Source: JBOHSA01 sp050732995 (lineage in GTDB: Bacteria; Gemmatimonadota; Gemmatimonadetes; Gemmatimonadales; GWC2-71-9). Taken from it: a DNA stretch of 37,620 nucleotides. The notes below the pieces were generated by a model that saw only the letters and a program-made list of their open reading frames with translations, was not told where the DNA came from and did no database searches. Below, in pieces: positions 7,519 to 15,883 of the stretch. A program made the translations under genes and the position numbers. The first letter of the stretch is position 1, and every line of letters starts with the position of its first letter. The stretch is from positions 1-37,620 of the forward strand of contig JBOHSA010000035.1 in assembly GCA_050732995.1 (NCBI GenBank), in the 5' to 3' direction.

Positions 7519-8104
7519 GGGTCCGCACCAGTTCTCCGATTGCCTCTCTGAGCTCCGCCACGCCTTCGCCGGTTCGCGCGCTCGTCACGAGGATCTGGTC
7601 CGTATCGAGGCTGAGGGCGTCTCGCAGTCCGTCCTCGCAGTGCGTCCGCTGGCGGCGCGGCAGCTTGTCGCTCTTGGTGACCGCCGCTAGGACGGCCGTG
7701 CCCCGGCCGGCCAGCAGGTCCTGCACCTCGCGGTCCTCCGGCGACGGCTCCCGGCGGATGTCCAGCAGCCAGAGCACGCCGGCCAGGCGCGGGCGCGTGA
7801 GGGCGTGGGTCACGAGCTGCCGGAACGCGGCGCGGTCGGCCTTGCTCGCGCGAGAGTAGCCATACCCGGGAAGGTCGAGAAGGTACAGAGAGCCGGGAGG
7901 GAGGAGCAGGAGATACACGTTCAGCGATCTGGTTTTTCCGGGCGTAGCGGACACTCGGGCGATGCGGGCGCCCGCCAAGGCGTTGAGCAAGCTCGATTTG
8001 CCGACGTTGGCCCGGCCCACCAGCGCGATTTCGGGGAGCGGGGGATCGAGCGCGGCGTCGGCCCGGGGGAAGGCGCCGACGAACCGGGGGGGGGGAAGCC
8101 TCAG
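7502..8104 (-). CDS. engB: Ribosome-biogenesis GTPase EngB (YihA/YsxC), apparent CTG start
   Basis: EngB is an essential small GTPase for assembly of the large ribosomal subunit. G motifs are clear: G1 GRANVGKS (30-37), G3 DLPGYGYS, G4 TKSD and G5 SAR. The family N terminus (RFVGAF... then LPEIALVGR) needs the frame to begin before residue 8. No ATG, GTG or TTG lies in frame there, either in the gap or in the end of the upstream gene as far as I read it. CTG 8104-8102 overlaps the TGA of the glycosyltransferase as CTGA, mimicking the ATGA/GTGA couplings used elsewhere in the window, and gives 200 residues, the usual EngB size. A run of ten G at 8086-8095 follows the start, so a base-count error near the start must be kept in mind. 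Confidence 0.93.
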   Translation of the reverse strand: MRLPPPRFVGAFPRADAALDPPLPEIALVGRANVGKSSLLNALAGARIARVSATPGKTRSLNVYLLLLPPGSLYLLDLPGYGYSRASKADRAAFRQLVTHALTRPRLAGVLWLLDIRREPSPEDREVQDLLAGRGTAVLAAVTKSDKLPRRQRTHCEDGLRDALSLDTDQILVTSARTGEGVAELREAIGELVRTHESDR

Positions 8105-9230
8105 GAGCTCCGTCCCAGCACCTCGAGGTAGAACCGTTCGACGCCGCGCACGTGCCGCGAGATGTCGAACAGCTCGCGGGCGCGGCGCCCGGCGTGCTCC
8201 CGCATGCGCGCGAGGCGCCCGGGGTCGGCCGCGAGCTCCTGCACCGCGCGGGCGATGCGCTCCGGCGACCGCTCGGGGACCAGCACGCCCGTCTCCGGGG
8301 TGAGGGCGTCGCGGTTGCCGCGAATGTCCGTGGCCACCGGGACCGTGCCGCAGGCCATGGCCTCGTAGAGCACGCGCGACATCCCCTCCGTGTCCTCGTG
8401 CGAACCGCTCACCAGCAGGTCGGCGGCCTGCATCCATTCCTCGATGTGGGTCTGTTGGGGGAGCACGCGGACGAGCGGCGCGACGCCGCCGTCCGCGGCG
8501 TGGCGGGCGATCTCCGCGACGATCGCCGGCGGGTCGGGAGTGCCGATGATGAGGAGCAGGGGCACGCGGTCGGGCGCCAGGTCTCGGGCCAACAGGCTCA
8601 GCGCGTCCACGAGGTCGAGCACGCCTTTGGCGCGCTTCACCTGCCCCGCGAACAGGAGAATGAACCGCTCCGGCGGCAAGCCCAGGGCGGCGCGCACGGC
8701 GTGGCGATCGGCGGCCGGCCGGAAGCGGCGCAGGTCGGCCCCCGCCCAGATAGTCCGGAACTTGCCCGAGTCGCGGACCCGGCGGGAGAACCGGCGCCCC
8801 GTGTCGTCGGAATCCCCGATCATGCCGTCCGCCAGGCGCTGGAGGAGCGGGTCGAGCGGGTAGCGGCCGGTTTGCCGAATGAACCAGACCATCTTCGTGG
8901 GCGTGCCGAGCTTGGCCAGGCCGCAGGTAAGCGCGTCGCGCGACGCGTCGGGGGAGATGATGTCGACGCGCCGGTCCAGGAGCACGCGGCGAATCGCGCG
9001 GTTCGCGCGCCACACCCGCCGGAGCGTGCGGAGCTTGATGTGGTAGAGCGGGATGTGGACGACGGGGCAATCGAGCGCCTGGAGGTGGTCGGTCAACTCG
9101 CCCGGCCCGGGGCAAATCGCGAGCGGCTCGACCACGTGGCGGTCGAGGTGCTCGATGAGCAACGCCATGCTACGCTGGCCGCCCATCCGCAGGTGGGGAT
9201 GGTGGCTCACGAGCGCGGCGCGGATTGGCG

Positions 9231-9234
<4 letters not shown>
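8101..9234 (-). CDS. GT4-family glycosyltransferase, apparent CTG start
   Basis: A GT-B-fold retaining glycosyltransferase of about 377 residues. The N-terminal strand and loop (IRAALVSHHPHLRMGG) belong to the acceptor domain. The C-terminal Rossmann domain has LLFAGQVKRAKGVLDL, VRVLPQQTHIEEWM and the nucleotide-sugar motif EGMSRVLYEAMACG with the E-x7-E pair. It transfers a sugar from a nucleotide donor to an unknown acceptor, probably a lipid or cell-surface glycan. CTG 9234-9232 overlaps the clpX TGA as CTGA and keeps the first beta-strand. GTG at codon 8 would cut it, and ATG 9297 would add 21 unlike residues inside clpX with no ribosome site. Its place between clpX and engB is odd and gives no functional clue. 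Confidence 0.88.
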
Positions 9235-10481
<1,247 letters not shown>

Positions 10482-10522
10482 CGGGGCCTAGTATGGGACG
10501 CCGATCCGCCGGGCGCAAGGGC

Positions 10523-11146
10523 TCACGGGGTTTTCTTCCCGCCGTCCATCTGCTGCAGGTGCGCGATGACGTTGTCGATCAGTCCGTACTCCTTGGCCTC
10601 CTCCGCCGACATGAAGCGGTCGCGGTCCATGTCCTTTTCGATGTGCTCGACCGCTTTGCCCGTGTGCTTGGAATACAGCTCGTTCAGCTTGCCGCGCAGA
10701 TAAAGGATCTCCCGCGCCTGGATCTCGATGTCGGACGCGGTGCCCTGCGTGCCGCCCGAGGGCTGGTGCATCATGATCCGGGCGTGGGGCAGCGCCGAGC
10801 GCTTCCCCTTGCGGCCGGCGGCGAGGAGGAACGAGCCCATCGAGGCGGCCATCCCCATGCAGATCGTGTTCACCGGCGCCCGCAGGAACTGCATCGTGTC
10901 GTAGATCGCCATGCCGGAGGACACCAGGCCGCCGGGGGAGTTGATGTACAGGTAGATGTCCCGCTCGGGGTTGTCGGCATCGAGGAACAGGAGCTGGGCG
11001 ATGATGATGTTCGCGACGGTGTCGTCGATCCCCGTGCCCAGGAACACGATGCGGTCCATGAGCAGGCGGCTGAAGATGTCGTAGGTGCGCTCGCCCCGGC
11101 TCGAGCGCTCGATGATATAGGGCGGATAGATCGTGCTCATCGTCAC
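10523..11146 (-). CDS. clpP: ATP-dependent Clp protease proteolytic subunit ClpP
   Basis: Serine protease that forms the double-heptamer chamber of ClpXP. The catalytic triad is complete and correctly spaced: Ser102 in GMAASMGS, His127 in MMHQPSGG and Asp176 in MDRDRF (intervals of 25 and 49 residues as in E. coli ClpP). The protein has 207 residues from GTG 11146, or 205 from ATG 11140. GTG overlaps the tig stop as GTGA and has GGAG five bases upstream, whereas the ATG would be 11 away, so GTG is preferred. It sits between tig and clpX, the standard bacterial order. Confidence 0.98.
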   Translation of the reverse strand: MTMSTIYPPYIIERSSRGERTYDIFSRLLMDRIVFLGTGIDDTVANIIIAQLLFLDADNPERDIYLYINSPGGLVSSGMAIYDTMQFLRAPVNTICMGMAASMGSFLLAAGRKGKRSALPHARIMMHQPSGGTQGTASDIEIQAREILYLRGKLNELYSKHTGKAVEHIEKDMDRDRFMSAEEAKEYGLIDNVIAHLQQMDGGKKTP

Positions 11147-12390
11147 GTCGGCTCCACGGTGGACTGCGACAGGAGAAAGGCGAACACCTTCTCCTCGGTG
11201 AGGCTCCGCTCGACGTCACGGAGCCGCTTGGCTTTCTCGAGTGAGGCGTAGAGCTGGGCGGCGGGCACGCCCCGTCGGGCCGCGAGCTCCTGGATGCGCT
11301 GGTCGAGCTCGGCCCCGGTCGCCTGCAGGCGCTCGCGCTCGACCACCGTGTCCAGCACCAGGTCGCGCCGCACCTGGGCCTCGGCTACCGGCCGGAACTC
11401 CGTCGCGAACTGCAGCCAGCGCTCCTCCGGCACGCCGTACGTCTGCGCGAACACGGCGAGCGCGCGCTCGACCAGCGGGCGGGGGGCGGCGACGTTGTTC
11501 GCCGCGATGATCTGCTCGATCAGCTCCGCCCGCACCCGTGCGTCCGCCTCCCGCTCGGCGTCCTGTTCCAGGTCCGCCCGCACGGCCGTCCGGAGCGCGT
11601 CGAGCGAGTCGAAGTCCCCGACTTCGCGGGCGAAGGCGTCGTCCAGGGGCGGCAAGGTCTGGCGCTTGACCTCCTGCAGCGTGAGCCGGATGTCGCGCGT
11701 CTGGCCCCGCTTGGCCACCTCGGCGAAGTCGTCGGGGAAGCGCACCGTGGCGTTCACCGTCTCGCCCGGCCGGAGCGCCAGGATCCGCTCCTCGACGTCC
11801 GGGATGGCGCGTCCCGCGCCCAGGACCAATTGGTAGGGCTGCGGGTCCTTGACCACCTCGCCGTCGCGCTGGGCGATCGTGATGTGGACCAGGTCCTTGG
11901 GCTTCGGCTGCTCCCCCGCGATCGGCGTCCAGGGCGCCCGCTGGTCGCGCAGCTCGTTCAGCTGGGCCTCGACCTGCTCCGGACCGACCCGGGCCACCGT
12001 GCGCTTCAGGCGGAAGGTGCCCAGGCGCTCGAGCTTGAGCTCGGGCTTCAGCTCGACGTGGAACTCAAAGGTGAGCTGGGCGCCGTCCTCCCACTTGAGG
12101 TTGTGGATGTGGGGGTCGGCGATCGGCTTCAGCGCCTCCTGCTCGACCGCGCGCGTCCAGCTCTCGCGCAACAGCTCCTGCAGCACTTGGTCGCGGATGT
12201 CCTTGGCGAACTGTTTCTTCACGACCGCCGCCGGGGCCTTGCCCTTGCGGAACCCCGGAAGTCGGGCGCGAGACTGATAGGCGCGCGTGGCCCGCTCCTC
12301 GGCCGCCCGGACGCTCTCCACGGGCACGGTGACGGCCAGGGACGCGGCGCCCGGCTCGGCGCTGGTCTTCTGGATCAGGATTTCGGGCAT
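11143..12390 (-). CDS. tig: Trigger factor (ribosome-associated chaperone)
   Basis: Trigger factor binds nascent chains at the ribosome exit. The ribosome-docking signature GFRKGKAP is at 46-53. A PPIase (FKBP-like) domain follows at about 150-245 and a long helical chaperone domain to residue 415. First gene of the tig-clpP-clpX-glycosyltransferase-engB operon. The ATG has no Shine-Dalgarno. A TAGATT element lies 11 bases ahead within the palindrome GTTAGAATCTAAC (12397-12409), so the transcript may begin only about five bases before the ATG. The PPIase part seems divergent from the E. coli form but is complete in length. Confidence 0.97.
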   Translation of the reverse strand: MPEILIQKTSAEPGAASLAVTVPVESVRAAEERATRAYQSRARLPGFRKGKAPAAVVKKQFAKDIRDQVLQELLRESWTRAVEQEALKPIADPHIHNLKWEDGAQLTFEFHVELKPELKLERLGTFRLKRTVARVGPEQVEAQLNELRDQRAPWTPIAGEQPKPKDLVHITIAQRDGEVVKDPQPYQLVLGAGRAIPDVEERILALRPGETVNATVRFPDDFAEVAKRGQTRDIRLTLQEVKRQTLPPLDDAFAREVGDFDSLDALRTAVRADLEQDAEREADARVRAELIEQIIAANNVAAPRPLVERALAVFAQTYGVPEERWLQFATEFRPVAEAQVRRDLVLDTVVERERLQATGAELDQRIQELAARRGVPAAQLYASLEKAKRLRDVERSLTEEKVFAFLLSQSTVEPT

Positions 12391-12401
12391 GCTGGGGTTA
12401 G

Positions 12402-12407
12402 AATCTA
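12402..12407 (-). promoter_or_regulatory. Putative -10 element before tig
   Basis: TAGATT on the minus strand lies 11 bases before the tig ATG, inside the perfect palindrome GTTAGA-A-TCTAAC (12397-12409). No convincing -35 is seen; the region upstream is the G-rich repeat. The same hexamer recurs before other genes here. Confidence 0.4.
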
Positions 12408-12416
12408 ACTACTTGG

Positions 12417-12506
12417 GGGGAGTGGGGAGTGGGGAGTGGCACATGACGGTGCGCGCCGGAGTTCGGGAGCGCGCCGCCAAGGACCACTCCCCACTTCCCA
12501 CTCTCC
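12417..12506. repeat. Inverted repeat of tandem GGGGAGT words between tRNA-Leu and tig
   Basis: Left arm 12417-12439 is about three copies of the 7-mer GGGGAGT plus GG. The right arm 12484-12506 is its complement with two differences, both able to form G-U pairs. The loop is 44 bases, giving a 23-bp stem. On the + strand it is followed by a run of seven T (12509-12515), but no + gene reads into it. In the minus-strand transcript it falls just after tRNA-Leu and ahead of tig, where it could limit read-through. Confidence 0.7.
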
Positions 12507-12517
12507 GGTTTTTTTGA

Positions 12518-12599
12518 TGCGACCGGAGGGACTCGAACCCCCACGGGTTGCCCCACAGGATCCTAAGTCCTGCGCGTCTACCAGTTCCGCCACGGTCGC
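12518..12599 (-). tRNA. tRNA-Leu, anticodon UAG
   Basis: An 82-base class II tRNA. Acceptor arms GCGACCG and CGGTCGC pair fully, with discriminator A at 12518. The D arm contains GGTAGACGC. Anticodon stem CAGGA/TCCTG encloses loop CTTAGGA, with anticodon TAG for CUN leucine codons. A variable arm with stem GGG/CCC and a TTCGAGT T-loop complete it. CCA is not encoded (TCA follows). TAGATT lies 12 bases upstream as a possible -10. Confidence 0.97.
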
Positions 12600-12611
12600 G
12601 AGCTTCGGCGC

Positions 12612-12617
12612 AATCTA
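12612..12617 (-). promoter_or_regulatory. Putative -10 element of tRNA-Leu
   Basis: TAGATT on the minus strand, ending 12 bases before the mature tRNA 5' end, so transcription would begin about six bases before it. A weak CTGCCG could serve as -35 about 18 bases further upstream. Confidence 0.4.
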
Positions 12618-12654
12618 CACGCGCGCGCCGAGCCCGGCAGGTGACGCTCGCCGA

Positions 12655-12682
12655 TTGACCCGCCTTCGTCGGGCCGTAGGTT
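12655..12682 (+). promoter_or_regulatory. Predicted promoter of the FkbM-type methyltransferase
   Basis: TTGACC (12655-12660), a 16-base spacer and TAGGTT (12677-12682). The start point would be near 12689, six bases before the ATG, giving a nearly leaderless mRNA. Confidence 0.45.
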
Positions 12683-12694
12683 CGAGAAGCCCCG

Positions 12695-13477
12695 ATGCGC
12701 CGCCGCACTCTCGCCCTGCTGGCCGGGCCGCTCCGCTTGGTCGCGCGCCCGCTCGGGCGCGCCAAGCTCATCAGCCATCGGCTCGTGGGCCGGCTGGTGG
12801 AGCTCGGCGGCAATCGCGTGGCTGTTGCAGGCTTGCGCTTCTCGGTCGACAACCCCCTCATCACGACCCGCCAGAAGGGCCTGCTCGATCTGGGTACGCA
12901 TGAGTCGGGGGAGATCGCGTTAGTGCGCCGGTACCTCGTAGCCGAGCTACCGGTGGTCGAGCTCGGCGGCGGGATCGGCGTCGTCTCGTGCGTCATCAAC
13001 CGACAGCTAGCGCGTGCCGAGGACCACGTCGTCGTCGAGGCGAATCCCGACCTGATCCCCACGCTCGAGGTCAACCGCCGGCTGAACGCGTGCCGGTTCC
13101 AGATTCACCACCGGGCGCTGGCGTACGGTGGTGAGGAGACAACGCTGGCGATCGACTCTTTCGTCACGAGCCGGGTCGGCGGCGCGGCGCCGCGGCGCGC
13201 GCGGGTGCGGACGACCACACTCGCGAGCCTGCTCGACGAAGCTGCGTTCGAGCGCATCAACCTGGTCGCCGACATCGAAGGAGGCGAGACGGATCTCGTG
13301 GAGCGGGAAGGCCCGCTGCTCGCTCGCCGGGCGCGGATGCTCATTATCGAGACTCACGCGCGGTTCGCGGGGGTTGAGCGGACCGGGCGGATGCTGGCAG
13401 CGCTCGCGTCCCTGGGGTTCGCCGAGGTAGCCCGGGTGCGCGACGTCTTCGCCTTCGAGAACCCGGCGCTCGGCTGA
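12695..13477 (+). CDS. FkbM-family SAM-dependent methyltransferase
   Basis: A 260-residue Rossmann-fold methyltransferase of the FkbM type, which usually O-methylates sugars or natural products. Seen are motif I VVELGGGIGVVS (about 89-100), the acidic strand end VVVEANPDL for the ribose of SAM, and NLVADIEGGETDLV, the counterpart of the family's KIDVEGAE segment. The C-terminal LIIETHARF also fits. The first 30 residues are basic and partly hydrophobic (LALLAGPLRLVARPLG), so weak membrane contact is possible. It stands alone on its strand between tRNA-Leu and a convergent kinase. The substrate cannot be inferred. Confidence 0.85.
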   Translation: MRRRTLALLAGPLRLVARPLGRAKLISHRLVGRLVELGGNRVAVAGLRFSVDNPLITTRQKGLLDLGTHESGEIALVRRYLVAELPVVELGGGIGVVSCVINRQLARAEDHVVVEANPDLIPTLEVNRRLNACRFQIHHRALAYGGEETTLAIDSFVTSRVGGAAPRRARVRTTTLASLLDEAAFERINLVADIEGGETDLVEREGPLLARRARMLIIETHARFAGVERTGRMLAALASLGFAEVARVRDVFAFENPALG

Positions 13478-13523
13478 CGATCCCGTCGGCCCGCACATCG
13501 CCCCGGGCTCCGTCGCTCCCGGT

Positions 13524-13540
13524 GCCGGCCCGCAGCCGGC
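13524..13540 (-). terminator. Small GC hairpin after the orphan histidine kinase
   Basis: GCCGGC (13524-13529) and GCCGGC (13535-13540) pair across a five-base loop directly after the kinase stop codon, in the 63-base gap between convergent genes. No U tract follows, so termination is only possible. Confidence 0.25.
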
Positions 13541-14686
13541 CTACTGCCGCCGCGGCGACCGCTGGCGGGGGATGGGCAGCGTCAAGGCGACGACGGTGCC
13601 GGCGCCGAGGACGGACTCCACCTTGATCGCGCCGCCGAACATGTTCTGGGTGACGTCGCGCACCACCGAGAGCCCCATTCCCGAGCCCGCGCCGACCTCC
13701 TTGGTCGTGAATCCCGGCTCGAAGATGCGGCCCAGGTGCTCGGACGCGATGCCGCTCCCGTGGTCCACGACGGTTACGTGGAGCGCCTCGCCCTTCTGCG
13801 CGAGCGTCACCTCCACCGCGCTCTCGGTCCCGCTCCCCGGGGCGCCCGACGAGGCGTCCACTCCGTTGCGGATCAGATTCGAAAGCATCTGGAACATGGC
13901 GTTGGGATCGCCGTGGAGGAACACGGTCTCCACGACGCTGGTCAGGCGCAGCGCCACCCCGCGTTTTTTCGCGAGCGGCCGCTCCAGCCGGACGCAGGAC
14001 TGGACGACCTGGGCGGCGTCGAAGCGCTCGGAGCGGGCCAGGGCGCCGCGTGCCCGGTCCCGCACGGCGCGCAGGAACCCGACCGCCCGCTCCATGCCTT
14101 CCGCCACGGCGGCCAGATCGCCGAGCAGCTTGGCGCGCAGGTCCGGCTCGAGGTCGGTGGCCTCCCGCACGGCGCTGAGGCACCCGTCGAGCGTCACCAA
14201 GGCCGCGGTGATGGGATTGGCCACCTCATGGGCGATGAGGCCCGGCTGGCTGGAGACGTCCGCCAGCGGGGCCGCCGCCCCGCCGCCCTGCTTGGCTCCT
14301 TCCGCGCCATTGTCCAGGTGGCCGAGGCAGAGGCCGGCGAGCTCGAGCGTCATGCGCTCGCGGCCGCGCCGCTCCACGCCGCCCGGCGGCGGTGCCGCGG
14401 GCTGGACGCGCACCGGGGCGATGCACCAGGGGCCTTCGTCGCCCAGCTGACAGCCCACCCAGCGGCTCCCCTGAATGATCGGCGTCCCCCACCGCCGTAG
14501 CGTCGCGTCGAGATCCAGCTTGGTCCCGTGGTGCGGGGGATGGGGCAGGTTGGTCGCTTCGGGCACGACTTCCGCCCGGTCCGAGACGCGCCACAGGGTC
14601 ACCAAGCGGCCCTGGAGCGCGACACTCGCCTGGCGCAGGATTTCGCGGCGGCGCTCCTGCACCGCGCCGGGAATGGCTTCGCTCAT
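13541..14686 (-). CDS. Soluble orphan sensor histidine kinase
   Basis: A 381-residue kinase without membrane segments. The N-terminal 110 residues are GAF-like in size but not clearly assignable (GTPIIQGSRWVGCQLGDEG). The dimerisation helix has His153 in LIAHEVANPITAAL. The ATPase domain has the N box NLIRNGVDAS, G1 DHGSGIAS, F box FEPGFTTKE and G2 GSGMGLSVV. Cys80 and Cys88 in the N-terminal domain could be redox-active, which is speculation. No response regulator gene is adjacent. It diverges from the caa3 oxidase operon across 195 bases. The ATG has no Shine-Dalgarno, and TACATT lies nine bases upstream as a possible -10. Confidence 0.9.
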   Translation of the reverse strand: MSEAIPGAVQERRREILRQASVALQGRLVTLWRVSDRAEVVPEATNLPHPPHHGTKLDLDATLRRWGTPIIQGSRWVGCQLGDEGPWCIAPVRVQPAAPPPGGVERRGRERMTLELAGLCLGHLDNGAEGAKQGGGAAAPLADVSSQPGLIAHEVANPITAALVTLDGCLSAVREATDLEPDLRAKLLGDLAAVAEGMERAVGFLRAVRDRARGALARSERFDAAQVVQSCVRLERPLAKKRGVALRLTSVVETVFLHGDPNAMFQMLSNLIRNGVDASSGAPGSGTESAVEVTLAQKGEALHVTVVDHGSGIASEHLGRIFEPGFTTKEVGAGSGMGLSVVRDVTQNMFGGAIKVESVLGAGTVVALTLPIPRQRSPRRQ

Positions 14687-14695
14687 TGCTCGTGC

Positions 14696-14701
14696 AATGT
14701 A
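14696..14701 (-). promoter_or_regulatory. Putative -10 element of the orphan kinase
   Basis: TACATT on the minus strand, nine bases before the ATG at 14686. The implied start point is about three bases before the codon, again near-leaderless. Confidence 0.3.
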
Positions 14702-14813
14702 GTAAGAATTCGCGTCTCCGAGGCATCATGCGCCGCCGCCCGAGACCCCGTTAGGGTGGGAATGCGGCACCGGGGGGTCGAAATGCGACATTCGCCCGCC
14801 GCCCGCGTCTTCG

Positions 14814-14842
14814 TTGACGGGCTGCAGCGGCCGTGCTACTGT
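14814..14842 (+). promoter_or_regulatory. Predicted promoter of the caa3 oxidase operon
   Basis: TTGACG (14814-14819), a 17-base spacer and TACTGT (14837-14842). Transcription would start near 14849, about 33 bases before the coxB GTG, with GAGGAA as ribosome site. This is the best sigma70-like match in the window. Confidence 0.55.
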
Positions 14843-14881
14843 CCTGCACCTTCGTGACCGACACCGAGGAACCTCGACGCC

Positions 14882-15883
14882 GTGCCGCGATATCGCTCCT
14901 GGCTGCCCTGCCTCTTCGTGGTGGTCGCGCTCGGGTGCTCGGGCCCGTTCCCGCAGACCACCCTGGCACCCCGGTCGGACTTCGGGGGGGCGATTCAGGA
15001 TCTCTTCGGCGGCATCTTCTGGTGGGCCGTGGTGGTGTTCGCGGTCGTCGAGGGTCTGTTGCTGTACGCGATCATCCGCTACCGCCGCCGCCCGGGCGCC
15101 CCCGAGCCTAAAGCCACCCACGGCCACACGGTTCTCGAGATCGCCTGGACGCTCGCCCCGGCGCTGATCCTCGTGTTCATCGCGGTCCCGACGGTCCGCA
15201 CGATCTTCCGCACGGCGGGCACCGCCCCCGCCGGCAGCGGTGCGCTCCGGGTCCAGGTCATCGGCCACCAGTGGTGGTGGGAGTTCCGCTACCCCGATCA
15301 CGGCGTCGTGACCGCCAACGAGCTGCACCTGCCGGTGGGTCGGCCGGTGGCGCTGGAGATGTCCTCGGCGGACGTGATCCACAGCTTCTGGGCGCCGGGG
15401 CTGGGCGGCAAGCGGGACGTGATCCAGGGCCGCACGACCCGCCTGGCCTTCACGCCGGACTCCGTCGGCACCTATGCCGGCCAGTGCGCGGAGTTCTGCG
15501 GCCTGTCGCACGCCAACATGCGACTGTCCGTGGTGGTGGAGCCGGACGCGGCGTTCTCGGCCTGGGTCGGGCGCCAGCAGGCGGGGCCGGCGCCCGCGGC
15601 GCGGGGCAGTCTCGAGGAGCGAGGCGGGCAGCTGTTCGCGCGCAGCGCTTGCGCCGGCTGCCACACGATCGAAGGGGTGTCGCGCGGGCTCATCGGGCCG
15701 AACCTGACGCACGTCGGGAGCCGGGCGACCATCGCGAGCGGCCTCTATCCCAACACGCCCGATCACCTGGCCCGGTGGATCGCCGACGCCCCGGCGCTGA
15801 AGCCCGGGTCCCTGATGATGACCATGGCACTGCCGCCCGACGACCTCCGGGCGCTGGTCGCCTACCTGCGGAGCCTGAAGTGA
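14882..15883 (+). CDS. coxB: Cytochrome c oxidase subunit II with fused cytochrome c domain (caa3 type)
   Basis: Subunit II receives electrons and passes them to the catalytic subunit. An N-terminal lipoprotein-type signal (VVALGC) precedes two membrane segments (about 40-62 and 80-101). The CuA domain has all ligands: His167 in VIHSFWAP, then Cys202, Glu204, Cys206, His210 and Met213 in QCAEFCGLSHANM. WWWEF precedes it. A C-terminal cytochrome c domain follows, with Cys257-x2-Cys260-His261 and a Met-rich distal loop (SLMMTMALP), which marks the caa3 type that carries its own cytochrome c. The start is GTG. Its stop overlaps the coxA start as GTGA. Confidence 0.97.
   Translation: MPRYRSWLPCLFVVVALGCSGPFPQTTLAPRSDFGGAIQDLFGGIFWWAVVVFAVVEGLLLYAIIRYRRRPGAPEPKATHGHTVLEIAWTLAPALILVFIAVPTVRTIFRTAGTAPAGSGALRVQVIGHQWWWEFRYPDHGVVTANELHLPVGRPVALEMSSADVIHSFWAPGLGGKRDVIQGRTTRLAFTPDSVGTYAGQCAEFCGLSHANMRLSVVVEPDAAFSAWVGRQQAGPAPAARGSLEERGGQLFARSACAGCHTIEGVSRGLIGPNLTHVGSRATIASGLYPNTPDHLARWIADAPALKPGSLMMTMALPPDDLRALVAYLRSLK

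Noticed and set aside
14687..14881. A small gene between the orphan kinase and coxB
   Set aside because: Short frames exist but lack ribosome sites and conserved features. The interval is better explained by the two promoters.
15271..15879. Upstream extension of coxA into coxB
   Set aside because: The residues are shadow sequence. The conserved subunit I start (LASWLTTTDHKRIG) begins just after GTG 15880.
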